Shown in pieces: positions 13,867 through 20,278 of a stretch of 20,375 nucleotides of DNA. The stretch is from a virus. A program made the position numbers and the translations under genes. How positions within the stretch are numbered: position 1 is the first letter of the stretch; every line of letters starts with the position of its first letter. The notes beneath the pieces are model-generated. The model was not told the DNA's origin, ran no database searches, and saw only the letters and a list, made by a program, of their open reading frames with translations. The DNA lies in the IMG/VR virus record IMGVR_UViG_3300035688_000080, positions 1 through 20,375 of that record, one strand, 5' to 3'.

Positions 13867-14250
13867 ATGAGTGTAGCCATAACTATTCAGGTAGAATTCG
13901 CTGACAAAGTCGTCATGGCCTTAGAAGAGAGTTTTCCCTCTGCACTGAACGATCGCGTTTCTAACGCGATGCTGAACGTTGGCTACGTGATGCAGACGGA
14001 CGCTCAGAGATGGGCGCCGAGACGCACGGGCTACATGGCAGGTCAGATTAGCTTCGAAACGCTGGGCTATTCTGCCTGGTCCTTCAGGCTCGTCGGACGC
14101 GCACCATACACGATCTTCCAAGAGTTTGGAACACGGTATATTCAGCCGCGTCTCTTCATGACTCAAAGTATCCAGGGTCATCAGCAAGAAATGGTCCAGG
14201 CGATTCAGGATGCAGTGTCAGAAGCGATCCGAGATGCGTTTGGCACTTGA
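13867..14250 (+). CDS. HK97 gp10-like tail completion protein
   Basis: A 127-residue protein with the conserved signature of the HK97 gp10 family: 'WAPRRTGYMAGQI' (about 48-60), 'YTIFQEFGTRYIQPRLFM' (about 83-100), and a helical C-terminus ('VQAIQDAVSEAIRDAFGT'). Family members help to join head and tail. The usual order has this gene before the tail terminator; here it comes after it. The match is clear, so the product assignment is firm while its precise contact in the virion is not. The next gene begins inside its last codons. Confidence 0.85.
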   Translation: MSVAITIQVEFADKVVMALEESFPSALNDRVSNAMLNVGYVMQTDAQRWAPRRTGYMAGQISFETLGYSAWSFRLVGRAPYTIFQEFGTRYIQPRLFMTQSIQGHQQEMVQAIQDAVSEAIRDAFGT

Positions 14251-14833
14251 CAAGTGGATCCTCCTGCACGTACGCAAGAAACTCATCAACTTAGCGTTTT
14301 CAGTCCTTAACCGGCTGCTCCCTGAGCGCGCGGCCGTGTACCCTCAGACACACCTGCTCGAGCAAGTCTATCAGAACTTGCTTCAGGCTTACAGTGTTGA
14401 AGCGTACTGCGGCCGCTTCGACGACGTGCCCCACCAAGTAATTGAGCACTTGCGCGATCGACACTTCCTAAACATCCTGGAAGTCAGCCGGAAAGTCCTG
14501 ACGTACCTCGCTGACACGGACCGGTATTATAGACAGTGGCTCGGCCTTTTCTTCCTCTTGGTTCATGATGGCGTCGAGAAGCAACAGCAAGACCTTCTCT
14601 ACGATGAATTCTTAGATTCGATAAAGGCCCAGTGGGAATTCGACATGCGCGGCGCGTTTGGCAACGCTCATTTCAACGAGAATAAGCGCCGGTTTCAGGA
14701 GATCCAACTCGCGAATAGCCTCTATACGTTATGCTCGAAAGACTTTGAAGGATACTCCTTCAGGTCCGAGATACGCAAAAAAGGAATAAGAGAGGTGAAA
14801 AATGACAAATGCCAGCGACATCTCCAATGTTAG
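14234..14833 (+). CDS. Unknown helical protein between tail-completion and tail-tube genes
   Basis: A 199-residue protein that I do not recognise. ATG 14234 overlaps the gp10-like gene by 17 bases; ATG 14210 would add eight residues within it. The sequence is rich in Leu, Tyr, Arg and Gln and appears all-helical ('VYPQTHLLEQVYQNLLQAY', 'ILEVSRKVLTYLADTDRYY', 'RQWLGLFFLLVHDGVEKQQQ'). There is no signal peptide; the short hydrophobic patch 'WLGLFFLLV' is not long enough for a convincing membrane helix. The basic C-terminus overlaps the next gene and includes its ribosome site. A cytoplasmic assembly factor or a head-tail joining helper is plausible from position. Confidence 0.6.
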   Translation: MRLALDKWILLHVRKKLINLAFSVLNRLLPERAAVYPQTHLLEQVYQNLLQAYSVEAYCGRFDDVPHQVIEHLRDRHFLNILEVSRKVLTYLADTDRYYRQWLGLFFLLVHDGVEKQQQDLLYDEFLDSIKAQWEFDMRGAFGNAHFNENKRRFQEIQLANSLYTLCSKDFEGYSFRSEIRKKGIREVKNDKCQRHLQC

Positions 14834-15204
14834 GTAGGAACGCTATCATCCAAATCAACACTGTGACGGTCGGCTACGCAACGGGTTTTTCGATGGACTT
14901 GAGTGCTGAAACGATAAAAGAATATGCGCTGCAGTCAGATCAACCCGCAATCTTCGCGTCTGGAAACAAAACGCTGAAATTCACGATGAAGAGACTCTAC
15001 ATTGATTCGACTTATGTAAACCTGTTCTTGGGAACTACTGCAGTAACCATAGTCCTCGGTCCTGCAGGAACGTCAGTAGGAAACCCCAAATACACTTTGA
15101 CCGGAGCGATACTTGACAAGTCAACGATAACAGTGGATCAGAAGGGCGTCGTCGGCGAAGACTTAGCCGGAGAAGCACTCGGGATTACAGTCGGCTCCTG
15201 GTGA
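14809..15204 (+). CDS. Major tail tube protein
   Basis: A 131-residue beta-rich protein. The N-terminal part 'RNAIIQINTVTVGYATGFSM' and 'ETIKEYALQSDQPAIFASG' are typical of small siphoviral tail-tube subunits. So are 'LKFTMKRLYID', the beta hairpins of 'VTIVLGPAGTSVGNPKYTL', and a C-terminal 'GEDLAGEALGITVGSW'. They form stacked hexamer rings around the DNA channel. The strong AGAGGTGA at 14791-14798, ten bases before ATG 14809, suits a highly made protein. The ATG at 14802 opens only an 11-codon frame. An oligo-T terminator follows and the tail chaperone is next, which is the canonical order. Confidence 0.75.
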   Translation: MPATSPMLGRNAIIQINTVTVGYATGFSMDLSAETIKEYALQSDQPAIFASGNKTLKFTMKRLYIDSTYVNLFLGTTAVTIVLGPAGTSVGNPKYTLTGAILDKSTITVDQKGVVGEDLAGEALGITVGSW

Positions 15205-15212
15205 CTATTCGT

Positions 15213-15222
15213 TTCCCCTTTT
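15213..15222 (+). terminator. TTCCCCTTTT terminator after the tail-tube gene
   Basis: TTCCCCTTTT begins nine bases after the tail-tube stop, in the 68-bp gap before the tail chaperone gene. It is the third copy of this string in the window; all three lie just after a gene. Partial termination here would raise tail-tube mRNA relative to the genes downstream. Confidence 0.5.
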
Positions 15223-15272
15223 CTTGTGGGCTTGAAATTTCACGTTGAATGATAATGGAAGTTTGAAAGAAA

Positions 15273-15686
15273 ATGAGCGGAGAAATAGACTGGGCGAAAG
15301 TAACAGAATACGAGAAGCGACTTCAAGATATCGAGAAGGAGAAACTCGGCAAAGTCAGAATCTTCGACCCGAAGGAACTCATTGCAAAGACGAGCAAAAT
15401 CAAGACTATTCAGGACCCTGAACTCGGCCTGATCTCTTATGGAACTGTCGTCGCTGAAGAACTCTCAGAAATCAACAAATTCGCAACGAATGAAGAGAAA
15501 GGCGTCTTCATGCTCTATTTGGCCCTTCATAAAGCTTACCCAGACGTTAAACTTGAAGACGTCAAAGCATTCTCCATCGAAGACTTTGCGAGACTGATGA
15601 AAGCAATCTTTGGAGGACAAGTTTTTTTCCCGACTCAGAAGCCGTCAGAGGATGGATCGAAAACAGCGGGGACCCCCAGAGAATAG
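15273..15686 (+). CDS. Tail assembly chaperone, short form (gpG-like)
   Basis: A 137-residue protein, helical, with charged N-terminus ('EIDWAKVTEYEKRLQDIEKE'), a central 'ELSEINKFATNEEKGVFMLY' segment and 'EDVKAFSIEDFARLMKAIFG' near the end. It lies between the tail tube and the tape measure, the position of the lambda gpG-type chaperone that coats the tape measure during tail assembly. After residue 119 the zero-frame tail is 'PTQKPSEDGSKTAGTPRE', a low-complexity end. A slippery heptamer at 15623-15629 allows part of the ribosomes to enter the -1 frame and produce a longer form. ATG 15273 lies after a purine-rich stretch (GGAAG, then GAAAGAAA). Confidence 0.78.
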   Translation: MSGEIDWAKVTEYEKRLQDIEKEKLGKVRIFDPKELIAKTSKIKTIQDPELGLISYGTVVAEELSEINKFATNEEKGVFMLYLALHKAYPDVKLEDVKAFSIEDFARLMKAIFGGQVFFPTQKPSEDGSKTAGTPRE

Positions 15687-15799
15687 GACTCATAGCATAC
15701 GCGTTCGGCTACACGCTTGAAGCGATCGGCCAACTTTCTCCTTTTCAAATAGAGTTTCTGGTTCAATGGTGGAACTGGTGGAATGAGCAGCGAAGTTGA
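15273..15799 (+). CDS. Tail assembly chaperone, frameshifted long form (gpGT-like)
   Basis: The joined product is 15273-15629 plus 15629-15799, about 175 residues. After 'GGQVFF' the -1 frame reads 'PDSEAVRGWIENSGDPQR', then 'IGLIAYAFGYTLEAIGQLSP' and 'FQIEFLVQWWNWWNEQRS'. This second-domain sequence looks like real protein: hydrophobic, Trp-rich, and similar in style to gpT-like extensions with a 'GLIAYAFGYT' start. It has no good start of its own near the junction. Its stop (15797-15799) overlaps the tape measure start by 17 bases. In lambda-like viruses the ratio of short to long form is critical for tail assembly. The long form is inferred from sequence and not shown to be made. Confidence 0.75.
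15623..15629 (+). other. -1 frameshift site T_TTT_TTC
   Basis: In the zero frame the bases read GTT TTT TTC CCG. The heptamer T_TTT_TTC follows the X_XXY_YYZ rule, with both tRNAs able to re-pair after a one-base backward slip. The run of seven T is 15622-15628. The -1 frame downstream stays open for 57 codons and encodes a recognisable second domain of the tail chaperone. Confidence 0.8.
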
Positions 15800-17162
15800 G
15801 ATACGCCTTACTGCAGTCGATGAAGCAACTAGTGTTATCGACTCTGTAGCTGGGCATGTCGAAACTGCAAACTCGCAGATATCTGAGAGTACAACAGCAG
15901 CGTCTAACGCGACGAAGCAAGCAAACACAAGTGCCAGAGACACTGCCGTGGGGTTCAATAATCTGGCAACTTCCAGCATGGCACTCTACATGGCGATTGA
16001 CAGAGTAGAAAACTCGCAAGTCGCACTTGACAGGGCACACCTCACAGTACAGCGGGCAACGAACGCTGTTACTTCAGCCCAAAACAGCTACAACGCGGCA
16101 GTTGGGAAGTACGGCGCCAACAGCAAAGAAGCGCAGGACGCACTTGCGAAGCTTCAGACTGCCCAAGAGGGCTTACGAGTTGCTCAAGAACGTGCTAACA
16201 TGGCACAGAGCAACTACAACAATACGATTGCCTTCAGCGCGATGAGTGTTGTCCCAAGCCTAATCACTGCCTTCACGAGCATAACAACAATCGGGCCAGC
16301 AGTAACCGGCGCCGTCGAAGCAATCAGCGGAGCAATGGACTTTCTCGCAGCCAACCCGATCATACTCGTTATCGCAGGCATAGCTGCACTGGTCGTAGGA
16401 ATCATCTGGGCTTACAACAACTGCAAGCCTTTCCGAGACGCGATAAACGCGATTGGCACAGTCCTCGGCGGCGCATTCATGACTGCTGTAAATGCTGTTC
16501 GTACCGGTCTGACGTGGCTCTGGCAGAACGTCCTCGTCCCAGTCGGCGCGTTTTTGATTGGGAATTTCTTAGCTACTATAAGTGCTATAGGTGCTGTAGT
16601 CCAGTGGCTCTGGGATGGCTGTTTCCAGCATCTTGAAGATGGCTTAATCTGGCTCTGGGACCACATTCTCAAGCCCCTGGCAGACTTCATCCAGAACACG
16701 TTCAAAGGAGCCCTTGATGCTGTGGGTGGTGTTGTGAAGGCTGTTTCAGGATTTTTCGGCGGATTAGGCAGCGCCCTGAGTCATTTGTGCTTTGTTCATG
16801 CGACGCCGGCAGCGCAAGCGTTCAACAAAACATTGAGTGACTCAATCACTTTGACGGATAGGTTAAGCGGGAAACTCGGCGATTTGCGGGGCGGCCTTTC
16901 AGGCGTCGCCAGCATCTCCGCTCCTTCTCCCTCGGGCGGAATAAGTCCCAGTACTAGGGGGCCTGTCACAGTTTCGATTACTGGGCCGCTTGTGAATGTG
17001 GAGGGAAGCGCAGATAGAGAAACTGCTCAGCTTGCAGCCAACGCAGTATTAAATGTACTTCAGAACGTTATCGTGGAGCCAACAAGTACGGGTGCTGCTA
17101 CCACGCACAAGCGCATTCGCCTGGTAAACACGTTAACGATTGGGCATCAGGTGAGCAAGTAG
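15783..17162 (+). CDS. Tape measure protein
   Basis: A 459-residue protein. The N-terminal 150 residues are a low-complexity coiled coil rich in Ala, Ser, Thr, Asn and Gln ('AHLTVQRATNAVTSAQNSYN', 'LAKLQTAQEGLRVAQERANM'). Residues about 155-270 include hydrophobic helices ('ANPIILVIAGIAALVVGIIW', 'VPVGAFLIGNFLATISAIGA'). Trp-rich repeats follow ('TWLWQNVLVPVG', 'QWLWDGC', 'IWLWDHILKPLADF'), as is typical of tape measures, then a Gly/Ser-rich and a small beta C-terminal part. The protein sets tail length and probably helps DNA delivery through the host membrane. At 459 residues it is short for the family, implying a short tail. It follows the chaperone gene with 17-bp overlap. Confidence 0.85.
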   Translation: MSSEVEIRLTAVDEATSVIDSVAGHVETANSQISESTTAASNATKQANTSARDTAVGFNNLATSSMALYMAIDRVENSQVALDRAHLTVQRATNAVTSAQNSYNAAVGKYGANSKEAQDALAKLQTAQEGLRVAQERANMAQSNYNNTIAFSAMSVVPSLITAFTSITTIGPAVTGAVEAISGAMDFLAANPIILVIAGIAALVVGIIWAYNNCKPFRDAINAIGTVLGGAFMTAVNAVRTGLTWLWQNVLVPVGAFLIGNFLATISAIGAVVQWLWDGCFQHLEDGLIWLWDHILKPLADFIQNTFKGALDAVGGVVKAVSGFFGGLGSALSHLCFVHATPAAQAFNKTLSDSITLTDRLSGKLGDLRGGLSGVASISAPSPSGGISPSTRGPVTVSITGPLVNVEGSADRETAQLAANAVLNVLQNVIVEPTSTGAATTHKRIRLVNTLTIGHQVSK

Positions 17163-17163
17163 C

Positions 17164-18162
17164 ATGATACTGTCTGAACAAGAGAGGCTTTTGGCAAATG
17201 AAGCTAATTTACTTAATGACGCGACAGGATACGATACTTCAGGCACGACTTGGGCACTTGTCCATGACTACGGCAACGTCACAACGCCAGCAGATGGCAT
17301 CATTGCCTTCAAATTTGACGTAAGTGCCGGTTTAGGCGCATCTGGAAAAATTGCTTTATACATCGACGGCAAGCCCGTTGAAGTCACATCAATCACTGCT
17401 GGACACACTTTGTCAGTTGGCGGCGCCGTCTGGCTGCCAGCGGGAACTTATGATGTTCAAGCTCAAGGACAAGACGGCGGCGGCTCCACAATCAGCATCT
17501 TAAATGCACAAGTCGGATTCTGCCAATTCAACGACTGTGCGGCATATGCTCTTCAAGCGACGACTCAAGGCTCCGGCGGAACCCAAAACTTAACAGTCAA
17601 CAACAGAAACACGCCGCTCGGTGCTCTGAATAAGGCAGTGTTTGCGATAAACGTCTCAGCACAAGCGCCTCTTAATGAGCTAGTCAGCATAAGTAGCATA
17701 GTTGTAGACGGGAAACCTTATTCAGCCTTGACATTTGATGAGAATGGGCCTGCCGCACGAGCATCTTCCGCTAAACTCTATGTTCCCTTATCTGTCGGCT
17801 CAAGCCATTCAGTCTACGCTAGCACAACCAATGCTAACGCGACGATGTATCTGAGCATCATCGCCTGTCCATGGATCCTGCCCGCGATCTCTCAACAACA
17901 TACGCCAGTAGCCTTGGATTTCTCGCAGGCAAGTAATGTTCAGATGATTCTTGCGACACTATTTCTCGAAGTCTCAAAAACCGCTGGCATAGGCAAGGTT
18001 AAGGCAATAACCTATGGAGTTGATGACTGGTATGGTTCACAATCAGGGACCGCTATTGTTTCATTCGCTTACACTCTTGACACTGTAAACGTTAGCGGCG
18101 TCTACCTGATAGCTGGCGGAATAGGAGGCAGCATAGACGCAATATCAGTGGACGTGAGATAA
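17164..18162 (+). CDS. Beta-rich tail-tip or fibre protein
   Basis: A 332-residue protein, almost entirely predicted beta, rich in Ala, Ser, Gly and Thr. Residues about 20-115 read like a jelly-roll domain ('TWALVHDYGNVTTPADGIIA', 'GKIALYIDGKPVEVTSITAG', 'VWLPAGTYDVQAQGQ'). A second beta region runs from about 130 to 330. There is no signal peptide or membrane helix. A location one base after the tape measure and before the last tail gene suggests a distal tail, fibre or receptor-binding component. No family-specific motif is recognised. It is the only candidate receptor-binding protein at the tail end within this window. The start is the first ATG and the stop overlaps the following start (TAATG). 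Confidence 0.6.
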   Translation: MILSEQERLLANEANLLNDATGYDTSGTTWALVHDYGNVTTPADGIIAFKFDVSAGLGASGKIALYIDGKPVEVTSITAGHTLSVGGAVWLPAGTYDVQAQGQDGGGSTISILNAQVGFCQFNDCAAYALQATTQGSGGTQNLTVNNRNTPLGALNKAVFAINVSAQAPLNELVSISSIVVDGKPYSALTFDENGPAARASSAKLYVPLSVGSSHSVYASTTNANATMYLSIIACPWILPAISQQHTPVALDFSQASNVQMILATLFLEVSKTAGIGKVKAITYGVDDWYGSQSGTAIVSFAYTLDTVNVSGVYLIAGGIGGSIDAISVDVR

Positions 18163-18515
18163 TGGGAACAACATTAGACGGCAAGACGCTCATCGTCACA
18201 GCATGGGGTGAAGCCGCAGACTATCTTGGGTCGCAGTGGGACGCATGGGTAAGTAGTGGCTACGTGCGAAAAGTCAAGATTTACAAGGTCCTGCGAACGT
18301 TCACCATTAGGTTTGTGGAGAAAGACGTCACGTGGGCGAACAGTCTCGCGAATTATTTTGAAGGCAAGATCGACGGTTCACAGTTAACGTTCGTCAGCGA
18401 CTTGGCAGTTAGGAACGTCTCAACAAACGTTTATGTCTTGAACGTCAACTTCAACATGGCGAACCTTGGGACACAAAACATTCGCTCGATAACCGTGACC
18501 CTTCAGGAAGCTTAG
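18162..18515 (+). CDS. Small tail-tip protein
   Basis: A 117-residue alpha/beta protein of unknown family. It has a beta segment 'DGKTLIVTAWGEAADYLGSQ', a middle 'YKVLRTFTIRFVEKDVTWAN', and three C-terminal strands ('SQLTFVSDLAVRNVSTNVYV', 'LNVNFNMANLG', 'NIRSITVTLQEA'). It begins in a TAATG overlap with the preceding tail gene, so it belongs to the same transcript. It is probably a tail-tip or baseplate component because of its position. It ends tail-to-tail with the minus-strand ASCH gene, the two stop codons overlapping, so the late operon ends here without an intergenic gap. Confidence 0.55.
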   Translation: MGTTLDGKTLIVTAWGEAADYLGSQWDAWVSSGYVRKVKIYKVLRTFTIRFVEKDVTWANSLANYFEGKIDGSQLTFVSDLAVRNVSTNVYVLNVNFNMANLGTQNIRSITVTLQEA

Positions 18516-18838
18516 CCCGTTTTGACTAGCTTAAACTCGTAGACTAGTACGACTTTGTCAGGCGTCCAAGACCCGTTGATTTTTCTCCATTCTTCTCTAA
18601 ACTCAGACAGAGTCTTGAACCCTTCTTTCATGACGTCTTCCTGGGCGATATCGCCTAATCGCTCTCTATATTTCCTAGTGATGAGGATCCACGCTTCTGC
18701 TTTTTCGAACCAAGATGCGCGTGCGCTATAGACGTGGCCTATTTTCCATTCTTGCCGGTGCGTCCTCCGCGTCTGAGTCTTCCGGCCAGCAAGGACCAAG
18801 TCAAGGTTTCTCTTTTTAAAAACAGCGCACATACTCAT
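18512..18838 (-). CDS. ASCH-domain protein
   Basis: A 108-residue protein matching the ASCH (PUA-like) domain pattern. It has 'GRKTQTRRTHRQEWKIGHVY' near the N-terminus, then 'EDVMKEGFKTLSEFREEW', and 'INGSWTPDKVVLVYEFKLVK' at the end. ASCH domains are thought to bind RNA or nucleotides, and small free-standing members are frequent in viruses of bacteria and archaea. The start codon overlaps the stop of the endonuclease gene (ATGA). A second ATG at 18832 has better spacing from the GAAGGA site and may be used. It is the last gene of the minus-strand cassette. The protein's substrate is unknown. Confidence 0.8.
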   Translation of the reverse strand: MSMCAVFKKRNLDLVLAGRKTQTRRTHRQEWKIGHVYSARASWFEKAEAWILITRKYRERLGDIAQEDVMKEGFKTLSEFREEWRKINGSWTPDKVVLVYEFKLVKTG

Positions 18839-19368
18839 TCCTTCTCGTAGAGTGAAAAGTCAAATTCTTCAGGGGAAATATGTATTTGCTTTAAGAAAAG
18901 TAGAAAAGTTTCGGAAACAGTACCCGTTTTTCTCGTCTTTTTCTGTAATTTCCTTATGGCAAGATAGTAATCTAAATCTCTTTGAGAATATGGCTCTGCA
19001 TAAGGGCGACTTCTCCGATAGTTTGCCCAATCGAGAGCTATTTCAGCGTGTTTCCTCTTTACGATTAAATAAGGCTTAACGCTAGTGAGAATTCTTATCG
19101 CGTTTTTGCTCCAAAATAACAATTCGTAGAGACCTTTTCCATTAGGTGTTTTACGTGGTCTAATCGGACTTTTCAAACCCGTTACTTGTTTAGCACAGTC
19201 AAGAAAATCCTCGTTCTGATTAATGATTTTGGCTCTTAGCATCATTCCAACTCGATGAGATTTGGGTTTATAAAGAGATAATTCTATTGACCCCTCAGAA
19301 TCAATAATTCCAGCTAACCACACAGTTTTTGCTATATGATTAAGCTCTAGAATCTTAAAAACTGCCAT
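18835..19368 (-). CDS. Free-standing LAGLIDADG homing endonuclease
   Basis: A 177-residue protein. Motif 'LAGIIDSEGSI' (residues about 18-28 from ATG 19368) is a LAGLIDADG helix with the catalytic acidic residue at its end (SEG). Further features are 'MMLRAKIINQNEDFLDC', 'PNGKGLYELLFW' and 'VKPYLIVKRKHAEIALDW', all typical of this family. Only one LAGLIDADG motif is clear, so it may work as a homodimer. Such enzymes cut a long target site and spread their own gene. The gene is visibly more AT-rich than its neighbours, which suggests recent acquisition. GAGGAG lies seven bases ahead of ATG 19368; ATG 19374 is an alternative. It is wedged between small genes with overlaps at both ends, so it seems a gene insertion rather than an intron. 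Confidence 0.88.
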   Translation of the reverse strand: MAVFKILELNHIAKTVWLAGIIDSEGSIELSLYKPKSHRVGMMLRAKIINQNEDFLDCAKQVTGLKSPIRPRKTPNGKGLYELLFWSKNAIRILTSVKPYLIVKRKHAEIALDWANYRRSRPYAEPYSQRDLDYYLAIRKLQKKTRKTGTVSETFLLFLKQIHISPEEFDFSLYEKE

Positions 19369-19645
19369 GAGCATGCTCCTCTTCTTCCGACGTCGGCAGC
19401 CCCTTCTTCATTAACCATAAGTCGCGAAGCACTAATAACTTCGCGGTGTAGAAGTACCCGGCTTCTCTCAACTCACTATGCTCAGCCGTGAGGCCCGTGA
19501 AATCTTCGCTCATCGTCTTTGCGTGTTCTGCCTGGAAGAGGCTTTGAGCCTTCTCCCAGATTAGCGGCCTTACGAACGGCCAGAATTTGCCTCGAGCACG
19601 CACTTCTATTGCCCCGCGGGGCATTCGAGAATCTCGCTTTTGCAT
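19355..19645 (-). CDS. Unknown small protein upstream of the homing endonuclease
   Basis: A 96-residue protein of unknown family. It starts with a basic N-terminus ('MQKRDSRMPRGAIEVRARGK'), continues with an aromatic and helical middle ('FWPFVRPLIWEKAQSLFQAE', 'SELREAGYFYTAKLLVLRDL') and ends in an acidic tail ('TSEEEEHAHGSF'). A second ATG at 19624 is possible. The last 14 codons overlap the endonuclease start, and the first 40 bases overlap the preceding gene's end. The overlap chain suggests one transcript. I see no motif that suggests a function. Confidence 0.5.
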   Translation of the reverse strand: MQKRDSRMPRGAIEVRARGKFWPFVRPLIWEKAQSLFQAEHAKTMSEDFTGLTAEHSELREAGYFYTAKLLVLRDLWLMKKGLPTSEEEEHAHGSF

Positions 19646-19833
19646 TTCTTCAGGTCCTGCAGGGCTGCCAGGAGCTCCATGCCTCGTCCTGGAGTGTAGT
19701 TGGTCTGGATCTCTCGGATGCGCTTCTCGATCTTTCTCATTTCCTCAAACTTGGATCTAAGTTGGGATGGCGATTTCTCGTCGCCGCGCAAAGCCCGCGT
19801 TTCGGGCCTATTTTCTATTTTTACGTCTTGCAT
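19606..19833 (-). CDS. Unknown small helical protein, first gene of the minus cassette
   Basis: A 75-residue highly charged protein. A likely coiled coil runs from 'LRSKFEEMRKIEKRIREIQ' onward, with a second helix 'MELLAALQDLKKCKSEILE'. I chose ATG 19833 because GAGGAG (minus strand, 19848-19843) sits nine bases ahead of it. The frame is open to GTG 19869, which would add 12 residues but has no good ribosome site. A TATA-like TTAATTA on the minus strand is about 25 bases before that ribosome site. No known family is recognised. A regulatory or scaffolding role is conceivable but unproven. Confidence 0.55.
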   Translation of the reverse strand: MQDVKIENRPETRALRGDEKSPSQLRSKFEEMRKIEKRIREIQTNYTPGRGMELLAALQDLKKCKSEILECPAGQ

Positions 19834-19871
19834 TTGCCTAAACTCCTCAAAGAACCTATTTGCGGCCACCT

Positions 19872-19878
19872 AATTAAG
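19872..19878 (-). promoter_or_regulatory. Putative promoter of the minus-strand cassette
   Basis: Read on the minus strand, CTTAATTAGG contains a TATA-like core TTAATTA about 25 bases upstream of the GAGGAG ribosome site of the first cassette gene. This is the correct spacing for an archaeal start just ahead of that site. It overlaps one of two ATTAAGTGTT direct repeats. Confidence 0.4.
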
Positions 19879-20041
19879 TGTTCGGAGCGAAAAGGGAACT
19901 GTAGGCAGCCAAGGTTTCAAGGAGTTTAGGACTTGAAAAACCTCTTTTCGTAGGCAAACTAGAGAGGCGTTCCCTGGCGCCTACAGCTCCTGAGAACGTA
20001 TCTGGTCTCCCTGCATTAAGTGTTTTTCCATCTTAGATAAG

Positions 20042-20049
20042 GTTTAAAG
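20042..20049 (+). promoter_or_regulatory. TATA-like box of the 47-residue membrane protein, leaderless
   Basis: GTTTAAAG lies centred about 28 bases ahead of ATG 20074. With the usual 25-base offset, transcription would start at or just before the ATG. No ribosome site precedes the ATG, which supports a leaderless mRNA. Confidence 0.5.
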
Positions 20050-20073
20050 GATGGAAAATAATCATTATTATTC

Positions 20074-20217
20074 ATGAAGTTTCCGAAGCCGAAGAGTAAA
20101 GCTGCTAAATTGATTCTCGCACCCTTCATGATGATAGTCGGCTTCTTAGGCTTCGCAGTTGCACAAGCAGCAGAAAACAAGATCAGCAGACTTGAAGGAG
20201 CCAAAAGAAGGAAATAA
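20074..20217 (+). CDS. 47-residue single-pass membrane microprotein
   Basis: ATG 20074 to TAA 20217. The product has a basic N-terminus ('MKFPKPKSKAAK'), one hydrophobic helix ('LILAPFMMIVGFLGFAVA') and a basic C-terminal tail ending 'LEGAKRRK'. A TATA-like box at the right distance and the clean topology support a real gene. It is transcribed away from the minus cassette. The function is unknown. Small proteins of this kind may alter host membrane complexes or act in egress; nothing in the sequence decides. Confidence 0.55.
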   Translation: MKFPKPKSKAAKLILAPFMMIVGFLGFAVAQAAENKISRLEGAKRRK

Positions 20218-20221
20218 CAAA

Positions 20222-20240
20222 GCTTTTAAACAGTATATAT
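20222..20240 (+). promoter_or_regulatory. AT-rich promoter-like stretch
   Basis: GCTTTTAAACAGTATATAT lies five bases after the microprotein stop and includes two TATA-like cores (TTTTAAA and TATATAT). Transcription would be expected to begin near 20250-20262, which leads into the inverted-repeat region that follows. It may drive a structured RNA or a gene beyond the window. Confidence 0.4.
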
Positions 20241-20278
20241 CTATATTGCTCTTAGCGGCAGCCTGCTCGGATGCTCAA

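Larger units (their letters stand above)
19870..20073. repeat. Repeat-rich divergent intergenic region
   Basis: About 200 bp without a convincing gene. It holds a 10-bp direct repeat ATTAAGTGTT at 19873-19882 and 20015-20024, and a 7-bp direct repeat GTAGGCA at 19901-19907 and 19950-19956. It also holds nested inverted repeats: CGAAAAG (19888-19894) with CTTTTCG (19944-19950) outside, and TTTCAAG with CTTGAAA (about 19915-19937) inside. Another pair is CGTTC (19968-19972) with GAACG (19994-19998). A regulatory region between divergent transcripts, an origin, or an attachment region are all possible. Confidence 0.45.

Noticed and set aside
14802-14837. ATG 14802 following the strong ribosome site before the tail tube gene
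   Set aside because: It encodes only 11 residues. ATG 14809 in another frame uses the same site and gives the tail-tube protein.
19519-19929. 136-codon plus-strand frame opposite the minus cassette
   Set aside because: It is antisense to two overlapping minus-strand genes, one of them with a good ribosome site and promoter. Its composition is shadow-like and it has no recognisable domain.
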